NCBI GenBank assembly: GCA_031259095.1
Contig: JAIRLW010000636.1
Coordinates: 1 to 10,860 of the forward strand
Source: Planctomycetaceae bacterium
GTDB taxonomy: Bacteria > Planctomycetota > Planctomycetia > Pirellulales > Thermoguttaceae
DNA: 10,860 nucleotides
Reading direction: 5' to 3'
The position numbers were made by a program, and so were the translations under genes. Below are positions 6,553 through 10,860 of the stretch, piece by piece (the first letter of the stretch is position 1; every line of letters begins with the position of its first letter). Under the pieces are notes generated by a model. That model ran no database searches. It worked only from the letters and a program-made list of their open reading frames with translations, and was not told where the DNA came from.

Positions 6553-6574
6553 TGTTTTGCGAAAGATGACAAAC

Positions 6575-6647
6575 AGGCGCCGCCCGGATTCGAACCGGGA
6601 CATGACGGTTTTGCAAACCGTTGCCTTAGCCATTTGGCTACAGCGCC
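6575..6647 (-). tRNA. tRNA-Cys (anticodon GCA)
   Basis: Read on the minus strand, a full 73-nt cloverleaf is present. The acceptor stem GGCGCTG pairs with CGGCGCC (one T-G pair). The D arm is GCC-AAATGGCTAA-GGC. The anticodon stem ACGGT/ACCGT carries the loop TTGCAAA with anticodon GCA. A short variable loop CATGT is followed by the T arm CCCGG-TTCGAAT-CCGGG. The discriminator is T (U73), as expected for cysteine tRNAs. CCA is not encoded and must be added after transcription. xseB starts 22 nt downstream on the same strand. Confidence 0.95.
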
Positions 6648-6681
6648 GTTTCGGATGTCAGTAAAACACCCTATAAAAGGT

Positions 6682-6710
6682 ATAATCGGCAAATTCATCC
6701 TTGTTGTCCA
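6682..6710 (-). promoter_or_regulatory. Probable promoter of tRNA-Cys and xseB
   Basis: On the minus strand TGGACA (6710-6705, five of six to TTGACA) is 17 nt upstream of GATTAT (6687-6682, four of six to TATAAT). Transcription would start about 28 nt before the tRNA 5' end, a usual leader length for tRNA genes. Confidence 0.4.
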
Positions 6711-6722
6711 AAATTAATACAA

Positions 6723-6815
6723 GGCGTCTCTAAAAATTAATTTTATTTCGATTTCAATCGACTGAAATCGATTAAAATCGAATCGTTTGTTTTTGGAAAA
6801 GGGTATATTTAGAGG
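6723..6815. repeat. 10-bp-period palindromic array with imperfect terminal inverted repeats
   Basis: The core (6750-6785) is in exact 10-bp register: GATTTCAATC, GACTGAAATC, GATTAAAATC, GAATCG. Most units approximate the palindrome GATTNNAATC. The core is flanked by TCTCTAAAAAT (6727-6737) and ATATTTAGAGG (6805-6815), which match 9 of 11 as an inverted pair. Sister arrays occur at 7615-7664 and 8782-8881. Confidence 0.6.
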
Positions 6816-6996
6816 TTCCCTACAATATTTAACAATGCTCTATCGGTTGATCAATCTCGTAAATATTAGAATTTTCCAAAAAGTAAAAAGTAAAGGTAAA
6901 AAGTTCCCAATTCGCCTAGCGTCCATCGGTTGTGGTTGTAAACATTAAAAAATTTACAAGAAAATTGTTATTTTACAAGGGATACTCTGAAAAACT
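6816..6996. other. Intergenic gap before the exported-protein gene
   Basis: No coding region is supported. Around 6882-6902 a weak heptamer-like run occurs (AGTAAAA, AGTAAAG, then GTAAAAA) that could be a degraded member of the heptamer family, but the match to AGTKGAT is poor. Confidence 0.35.
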
Positions 6997-7027
6997 TTGA
7001 CGATTTTGCCGATAAATCGGATATAAA
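6997..7027 (+). promoter_or_regulatory. Probable promoter of the exported-protein gene with a dyad in its spacer
   Basis: TTGACG (6997-7002) lies 19 nt before TATAAA (7022-7027). The spacing is long for sigma-70. The spacer ends in a perfect dyad CCGAT-AA-ATCGG (7009-7020), just upstream of the -10 box, where a regulator could bind. A second dyad, ATGTT-TT-AACAT, lies at 7035-7046 in the leader. Confidence 0.4.
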
Positions 7028-7072
7028 CGTTGTTATGTTTTAACATTGCCCAGTTTTTTCAACACATTGATC

Positions 7073-7537
7073 ATGTCAACCCGATTACTGATTTTTGCCG
7101 GATTACTGATGTTTTTCCTTGCACCGCAAGGATTTACGCAAACAAACGATTCGAAAAGCGATACAACATTGACGGCGGACATTCTTATTGCAACTCTTTA
7201 CGCCAAAACAATGGACGAAAAAGAATATTGTGAACATATTATTCGGTTGCGGGACGAAAAAAAACTTCCAAGCCGGATTTTCTACGGTGTTTATCGTAAA
7301 TCAATAACTCTGGAAAAAAATCGACGTTTTACTTATTTCCAGACTGCTTTGGAAATTCTCTGCAAACGCGAAGGAATTATTTTGGAACAACCGGTTTCAT
7401 TCAAACCGCTTAATGCGTTCAGTGCAACACCGACAAAAACATCTGTTACCGTTTCAAAAAATTCGCCGACTTCTGTCGGAAAACAAAATCCGTTTTCTTT
7501 TATTCCCAAACTTTATCGCAGTTGGTTTTCACGATAA
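7073..7537 (+). CDS. Small exported protein of unknown function
   Basis: A 154-residue protein with a clear signal peptide: MSTRLLIFAGLLMFFLAPQG, with likely cleavage near residue 22-24. A compact charged core follows (34-104): LTADILIATLYAKTMDEKEY, KKLPSRIFYGVYRKSITLEK and RRFTYFQTALEILCKREGII. It is largely helical by eye, with two cysteines (53, 97). The C-terminal third (110-154) is Ser/Thr/Pro/Lys-rich and probably flexible. No catalytic motif or named family is recognised. The core has the look of a conserved domain. The ATG at 7073 is preferred over the TTG at 7046 because it starts exactly at a normal signal peptide; no Shine-Dalgarno precedes either. The gene is convergent with the Fe-S carrier gene, and the 140-nt gap holds a 10-bp array. 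Confidence 0.72.
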   Translation: MSTRLLIFAGLLMFFLAPQGFTQTNDSKSDTTLTADILIATLYAKTMDEKEYCEHIIRLRDEKKLPSRIFYGVYRKSITLEKNRRFTYFQTALEILCKREGIILEQPVSFKPLNAFSATPTKTSVTVSKNSPTSVGKQNPFSFIPKLYRSWFSR

Positions 7538-7614
7538 TCGCATCATTGCCGGAGTTTTTTATTTAATTATTGAATGGGAATTTCTAAAAAACCATTTTTT
7601 GACAGGATAAAGCC

Positions 7615-7664
7615 GACGGAACTCGACCGAAATCAATTTTAGTCGAATTCAGTCGATTAAAAAA
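7615..7664. repeat. 10-bp-period array, five units, between convergent genes
   Basis: Five units in exact 10-bp register: GACGGAACTC, GACCGAAATC, AATTTTAGTC, GAATTCAGTC, GATTAAAAAA. It occupies the gap between the stop codons at 7537 (plus) and 7678 (minus), where it might also help end transcription from both sides. Confidence 0.6.
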
Positions 7665-7677
7665 ATTCCTTAATGTT

Positions 7678-8007
7678 TTAATGTCCGCAACAGGCGCAAC
7701 CGGATGCTTTGGGGAAGTTTGGGTTTTCGATGGAAAAACCGCGTCCTGATACCGTATCGATAAAATCAATTTCCGTACCGTCAAAATGCGGATCGTATTT
7801 TTTGAGCGTTGCTAACTTCACGCCGTTCCATTCATATTTCGTGTCATTGATTTCATCGAAAGCGGTATCGAAATTGAGCGCGTATTGCATTCCGCTGCAA
7901 CCGCCGCCCAAAATGCCGATTCGTAAAAACGTTTCCTCGCCAAGATTTTGGGCTTCTTTGATCTTTTTAACTTCTTCAGAAGCCGTCGAAGTCATTGTAA
8001 TAGACAT
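7678..8007 (-). CDS. A-type iron-sulfur cluster carrier (IscA/ErpA/HesB family)
   Basis: A 109-residue protein of family length that accepts Fe-S clusters from the scaffold and passes them to target enzymes in the cytoplasm. The core GILGGGCSGMQYALNFD (31-47) holds C37. SGRGFSIENPNF (87-98) precedes the C-terminal cysteine motif. The three family cysteines are present as C37, C104 and C106. However, the tail reads SGCACCGH and ends there, where the usual form is CGCG followed by a serine and phenylalanine. It thus has an extra adjacent cysteine (C107) and a terminal histidine (H109). I do not choose between iscA, erpA and sufA. The ATG at 8007 has AAAGGA (8020-8015) 7 nt upstream, one of the two best ribosome-binding sites here. 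No isc or suf partner is adjacent. Confidence 0.9.
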   Translation of the reverse strand: MSITMTSTASEEVKKIKEAQNLGEETFLRIGILGGGCSGMQYALNFDTAFDEINDTKYEWNGVKLATLKKYDPHFDGTEIDFIDTVSGRGFSIENPNFPKASGCACCGH

Positions 8008-8014
8008 GGGATTG

Positions 8015-8020
8015 TCCTTT
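8015..8020 (-). promoter_or_regulatory. Shine-Dalgarno fixing the Fe-S carrier start
   Basis: AAAGGA on the minus strand, 7 nt before the ATG at 8007. It favours that start over the in-frame ATG at 7995. Confidence 0.6.
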
Positions 8021-8035
8021 CATTGTATTAAAATA

Positions 8036-8080
8036 TTGTTGTCTGGATTGTGGGCAACAGACGGAGTTACCCGACAACAA
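8036..8080. promoter_or_regulatory. Inverted repeat TTGTTGTC/GACAACAA upstream of the Fe-S carrier gene
   Basis: A perfect 8-bp pair (8036-8043 with 8073-8080) encloses a smaller overlapping pair GTCTG/CAGAC (8041-8045 and 8058-8062). It lies 29-73 nt upstream of the carrier's start codon, in the promoter or leader zone. It does not resemble an IscR site as I know it. It may be an operator or a leader hairpin. Confidence 0.35.
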
Positions 8081-8121
8081 ACACTATTATCCCGATCAAC
8101 CGTCAATCCGTCAAGCCCATC

Positions 8122-8149
8122 TTGTTCTTGGTTAAAATTATGTTATACT
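8122..8149 (+). promoter_or_regulatory. Possible promoter of the chorismate mutase gene
   Basis: TTGTTC (8122-8127), 16 nt spacer, TATACT (8144-8149). The -10 is good and the -35 is poor. The implied leader of about 135 nt is pyrimidine-rich and includes GATAGG (8192-8197) inverted as CCTATC (8218-8223). Confidence 0.3.
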
Positions 8150-8289
8150 ATTTTTCATCATTTGTTTTTCTAATTTTTTTCCATTTTTTTAGATAGGTTC
8201 CATGCCCTATTTTCATACCTATCCCTAAAATTTTCCATATTTTTTCCCTAACTTCTGTGATGAACTCCCACCAATCGGAACAAATTTTT

Positions 8290-8721
8290 ATGCGCGGTGT
8301 TCGCGGCGCAACAACTGTTGAAGAGAACACCAGCGGCGCGATTCTCAAAGGAACACGTGAATTGCTTGCTCTGATGATTCGCGCTAATAATATCGAACCA
8401 AACGATGTTTGCAGTGTTTTATTCACGACCACCACTGATTTAAACGCTGAATTTCCGGCTCTTGCCGCACGTCAGTTTAATTGGATGAATGTTGCGTTAA
8501 TGTGTGGTCATGAAATGGACGTTCCTAATTCGTTGCGAAAATGTGTTCGGATTCTGATTCATTGGAATACTGTTAAAACGGCGGAAGAGATTGTGCATGT
8601 TTACATTCGCGGCGCAGAAAAACTCCGACCGGATAAAGCCTCGCTTCCTTCCGTTGATTGGGATGAACTTGACCAATGGATTAGTGCCAATATCAATAAC
8701 ACTATTCAATCAAAACGCTAA
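8290..8721 (+). CDS. aroH: Chorismate mutase, AroH class
   Basis: A 143-residue enzyme converting chorismate to prephenate, the branch point to phenylalanine and tyrosine, as a cytoplasmic trimer with active sites at subunit interfaces. It aligns end to end by eye with the Bacillus subtilis AroH type. The N-terminus MRGVRGATTVEEN and the blocks TTDLNAEFPALAARQF, CGHEMDV, RKCVRILI and VHVYIRGAEKLRPD match. The known active-site residues all have counterparts: R5, F55, R61, C72, E75, R87 and Y105 (B. subtilis Arg7, Phe57, Arg63, Cys75, Glu78, Arg90, Tyr108). An in-frame start 10 codons earlier (ATG 8260) or GTG at 8257 exists. I prefer 8290 because homologues begin there and GGAA lies 9 nt upstream, but the evidence is modest. 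It is a lone aromatic gene here, divergent from the Fe-S carrier. Confidence 0.93.
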   Translation: MRGVRGATTVEENTSGAILKGTRELLALMIRANNIEPNDVCSVLFTTTTDLNAEFPALAARQFNWMNVALMCGHEMDVPNSLRKCVRILIHWNTVKTAEEIVHVYIRGAEKLRPDKASLPSVDWDELDQWISANINNTIQSKR

Positions 8722-8726
8722 AAAGT

Positions 8727-8760
8727 AGTGGAAAATCGAAAGCGGATAGGGGATAGTTTC
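8727..8760. repeat. Heptamer tandem array after aroH stop
   Basis: Units AGTGGAA, AATCGAA, AGCGGAT, AGGGGAT, then AGTTTCG, in 7-bp register, starting 5 nt after the aroH stop codon (8719-8721). This is another array placed directly at a gene boundary. Confidence 0.6.
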
Positions 8761-8781
8761 GCAAGCGAATTTTTTATTGTA

Positions 8782-8881
8782 GAATTTTAATCGATTTTAA
8801 TCAATTTAATTGATTTCAGCCGAATTGAGTCGATTGAAATTGATTCAATTCCTTGAATTTCAGGTTCAAGCGATTAAAATT
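8782..8881. repeat. 10-bp-period array between aroH and gnd
   Basis: The largest of the three arrays. Units include GATTTTAATC (8793-8802), AATTTAATT, GATTTCAGCC (8812-8821), GAATTGAGTC (8822-8831), GATTGAAATT (8832-8841) and, further on, GATTAAAATT (8872-8881). The register slips at a few places. It separates aroH from gnd and argues against a tight operon. Confidence 0.55.
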
Positions 8882-8920
8882 AAAAACTTGTAACAATAGT
8901 TTTTTTTTACTTACTGTTTG

Positions 8921-8964
8921 AGTTATTATAATTAACTATTTAAGTTATTATAATTAACCGTTTA
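8921..8964 (+). repeat. 22-bp tandem duplication carrying TATAAT before gnd
   Basis: Two 22-bp units (8921-8942 and 8943-8964) are identical at 20 of 22 positions and share AGTTATTATAATTAAC. Each holds a TATAAT (8927-8932 and 8949-8954), so the likely gnd -10 element is duplicated two helical turns apart. -35 matches are poor (TTTACT at 8906-8911 is only 15 nt from the first). The second unit ends 23 nt before the ATG. Confidence 0.6.
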
Positions 8965-8987
8965 ACTTTAACCGATTTTACACAAAA

Positions 8988-10475
8988 ATGAATGAAAATT
9001 ATGACATTGGTTTGATGGGTCTTGCCGTGATGGGACAGAATCTGGTTCTCAACATGGTTGATCATGGTTATAACGTTGCGGTGTTTAACCGTACCATTTC
9101 CAAAGTGGATGAGTTTGTCAACCAGCCCGAATGCAAGGCAAAAGGCGGTCATCTTATCGGGACTCACTCTTTGAAAGAACTTGTTTCAAAATTGAAACGT
9201 CCTCGCAAGGTGATGCTTATGATTCAATCGAAAGATGCAGTACCGGCGCCGGAAACGGCGTTGTATCCGAAAGTGGCGGCGATTGATGCGGTGATTGAGG
9301 AACTCTTGACGTTACTCGAACCCGGTGATGTGATCATTGACGGCGGGAACACGCATTTTCGCGACACAGAACGGCGTACAAAATTTGTTGAAGACAAGGG
9401 ATTTTTGTACATTGGTACAGGAGTTTCCGGCGGTGAAGAAGGGGCGCGAAAAGGTCCCAGCATGATGCCGGGCGGTTCTGAAAAGGCGTGGAGTCTTGTT
9501 AAGGACATTTTTCAGTCGATTTCTGCAAAAGTTGGTATAAAAAAAGATATTCCCTGTTGCGAATGGGTTGGTCCTCGCGGAGCCGGACATTACGTTAAAA
9601 TGGTTCACAACGGTATTGAGTATGGCGATATGCAGTTAATTTGTGAAGCGTACTGGATGCTCAAAAACGCACTCAATTTTTCCAATGAAGAAATTTACGC
9701 AACATTTTCTGAATGGAACAAAGGGGAACTTGACAGTTATCTGATTGATATTACCAAAGATATTTTCACTGTTAAAGATAAAGAAACGGGAAAATATCTT
9801 GTTGATTTAATTCTTGATACGGCTGGTGCTAAGGGAACCGGTAAATGGATGAGTCAACTTGCACTTGATGTTGGTGCGCCGAGCAGTCTTGTTACCGAAG
9901 CGGTTTATGCGCGGTGTATTTCGGCGATGAAAGAGTCGCGTGTTCGCGCTTCGAAAATTCTGAACGGTCCCGCCGGAACCTATAACGGCGATAAAAAAAT
10001 ATTTGTTGAACAAATTCGTAAAGCTCTTTACGCTTCTAAAATTTGTTCGTATGCTCAGGGTTACGTTCAAATGCAGGCTGCCGGCAGGGAATATGACTGG
10101 CAGTTACAATATGGTCCGATAGCGATGCTCTGGCGCGGCGGCTGTATTATTCGTGCGGTGTTTCTTGAACGGATTAAGGAAGCGTTTGACGCTGATCCGA
10201 AACTCGAAAATTTGTTACTTGCTCCTTATTTTAAGGAAGTGGTTGAATCGGCTCAGGATGCGTGGCGTCATGTGGTTAAGACGGCGATTGAGTTGGGGAT
10301 TCCGGTTCCTGCGTTTTCGACGGCGTTGTCGTATTACGATTCATACCGTTCGGAAGTTCTTCCTGCAAATTTGTTACAAGCGCAACGCGATTACTTCGGA
10401 GCGCACACTTATCTGAGAACCGACAAACCCGGTGAAGGTCCCTTCCACACCGATTGGATCACCGAAAAACGATAA
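8988..10475 (+). CDS. gnd: 6-phosphogluconate dehydrogenase, decarboxylating (NADP-type)
   Basis: A 495-residue enzyme, slightly longer than the usual 470-485. It oxidises 6-phosphogluconate to ribulose-5-phosphate and CO2 in the cytoplasmic oxidative pentose phosphate pathway, making NADPH. The Rossmann motif GLAVMGQNL (11-19) and NRT (34-36, the 2'-phosphate-binding triplet of NADP enzymes) are present. So are IIDGGNTHFRDTERR (116-130), GVSGGEEGARKGPSMMPGG (145-163), the catalytic K204 and E211 in KMVHNGIEYGDM, KGTGKWM (282-288), and the C-terminal AQRDYFGAHTYLRTD substrate loop (465-479). Odd feature: between MLMI (76-79) and AVIEEL there are about 14 extra residues (QSKDAVPAPETALYPKVAAI), where most family members have a short VKAG loop by the coenzyme. 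The reading frame is open throughout. No Shine-Dalgarno precedes the ATG; the start is set by the Rossmann strand beginning at residue 5. No clear terminator follows. Confidence 0.97.
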   Translation: MNENYDIGLMGLAVMGQNLVLNMVDHGYNVAVFNRTISKVDEFVNQPECKAKGGHLIGTHSLKELVSKLKRPRKVMLMIQSKDAVPAPETALYPKVAAIDAVIEELLTLLEPGDVIIDGGNTHFRDTERRTKFVEDKGFLYIGTGVSGGEEGARKGPSMMPGGSEKAWSLVKDIFQSISAKVGIKKDIPCCEWVGPRGAGHYVKMVHNGIEYGDMQLICEAYWMLKNALNFSNEEIYATFSEWNKGELDSYLIDITKDIFTVKDKETGKYLVDLILDTAGAKGTGKWMSQLALDVGAPSSLVTEAVYARCISAMKESRVRASKILNGPAGTYNGDKKIFVEQIRKALYASKICSYAQGYVQMQAAGREYDWQLQYGPIAMLWRGGCIIRAVFLERIKEAFDADPKLENLLLAPYFKEVVESAQDAWRHVVKTAIELGIPVPAFSTALSYYDSYRSEVLPANLLQAQRDYFGAHTYLRTDKPGEGPFHTDWITEKR

Positions 10476-10860
10476 ACCGAAAAACAATAGCAGATGTATT
10501 TGTCCAGTAATTGGAAATCATCTAAAATTACCGGTACAATATATTTATACTCATTGCACTTTAAAATTCGGTTTTTATTTTTAGAACACAAAATAGGATC
10601 AATAAACATTTAATTATTTTCAAGTTGAGAAATTGCACGATGAGCCCTATTTTCATGTCGAATTGTTGAACAAATTTTCGCCCCGAAGGGGCAATCGGCA
10701 TTAGCGTAGGACAACGCCCTACGTAACAAATATAAAACCATGAAATAAAAAGCCCTGTAAGGGCGGCAACAATAAGATTACGATATTTCGGCTTGCGCCC
10801 TTTCAGAGCGAAATATTGTACAATATTTTGGCTCGAAATCTGAGCACCTTTACTTGAAAC
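10476..10860. other. Gene-free tail with a cluster of small palindromes
   Basis: No coding region is supported after gnd. The first 200 nt are plain AT-rich sequence without a convincing terminator. The remainder holds four short hairpins within 130 nt (10680-10692, 10705-10723, 10752-10764, 10797-10809), covered in the next entry. A 13-mer, GCCCTATTTTCAT, at 10644-10656 also occurs at 8204-8216 upstream of aroH. Confidence 0.55.
10680..10812. repeat. Composite cluster of four mini-hairpins
   Basis: The cluster contains GCCCC-GAA-GGGGC (10680-10692); CGTAGG, 7-nt loop, CCTACG (10705-10723); GCCCT-GTA-AGGGC (10752-10764); and GCCCT-TTC-AGAGC (10797-10809, one mismatch in the stem). The last is a near copy of the first 16 nt of the window. 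The spacing is 12, 28 and 32 nt. This looks like a REP-type composite repeat; no RAYT transposase gene is nearby. Confidence 0.6.

Noticed and set aside
6553..6633. N-terminal extension of xseB
   Set aside because: It is read through the tRNA-Cys gene, and the family domain starts right after the ATG at 6552.
7709..8173. Plus-strand open frame of 154 codons
   Set aside because: It is antisense to the Fe-S carrier and its leader; no domain is recognised.
8204..8216. Shared 13-mer GCCCTATTTTCAT with 10644-10656
   Set aside because: It is a single short match with no shared flanks; it could be chance in AT-rich DNA.
1611..8881. CRISPR array
   Set aside because: The repeats are 7, 9, 10 or 22 bp, contiguous and without unique spacers; no cas gene is present.
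10409..10609. Minus-strand frame of 66 codons after gnd
   Set aside because: It overlaps the conserved end of gnd, with no ribosome-binding site or recognisable domain.

Overview
The window looks like a chromosomal segment of a low-GC member of the Planctomycetota. This is inference from protein style: a very large membrane-anchored DUF11-repeat protein, a 71-residue soluble protein with a core I associate with planctomycete genomes, secreted or anchored small proteins of unknown role, mostly weak Shine-Dalgarno sequences, and scattered single genes rather than long operons. No rRNA, phage, IS transposase or CRISPR is visible, and all real genes look intact.

Layout. Positions 1-391 are gene-free and A-rich. 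Three minus-strand genes follow in transcription order from right to left: a DUF11-repeat anchored protein (5114-2709), a two-TM TPR protein (2547-1993) and a GT4-type glycosyltransferase (1606-392). They plausibly serve the cell envelope or surface. A gene-poor stretch (5115-5920) carries a near-consensus sigma-70-type promoter behind long A/T tracts. It reads into three consecutive hairpins with no convincing ORF, which makes it the best candidate here for an undescribed small RNA or structured leader. Next come a small conserved gene (5921-6136, plus) with a clear terminator, then xseB (minus) directly behind tRNA-Cys(GCA) (minus). A small exported protein (7073-7537, plus) faces an A-type Fe-S carrier (8007-7678, minus). 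The right end holds an AroH-type chorismate mutase (8290-8721) and 6-phosphogluconate dehydrogenase (8988-10475), both plus. They are linked loosely by metabolism: the pentose phosphate pathway supplies erythrose-4-phosphate and NADPH to aromatic biosynthesis. They are separated by repeats and need not form an operon.

The intergenic DNA is the most unusual part. At least four kinds of short degenerate repeat occupy the gaps: heptamer arrays (consensus about AGTKGAT) abutting start or stop codons; arrays with a 10-bp period and palindromic units (GATTNNAATC type) in three gaps; 13-nt mini-hairpins (GCCCT-NNN-AGGGC type), including near-copies at the two ends of the window; and a nested inverted-repeat element at 1736-1812. 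A 9-bp-unit inverted repeat (5321-5373) and a 22-bp tandem repeat carrying TATAAT just before gnd add to this. All start choices, promoters and RNA calls come from reading the sequence only.
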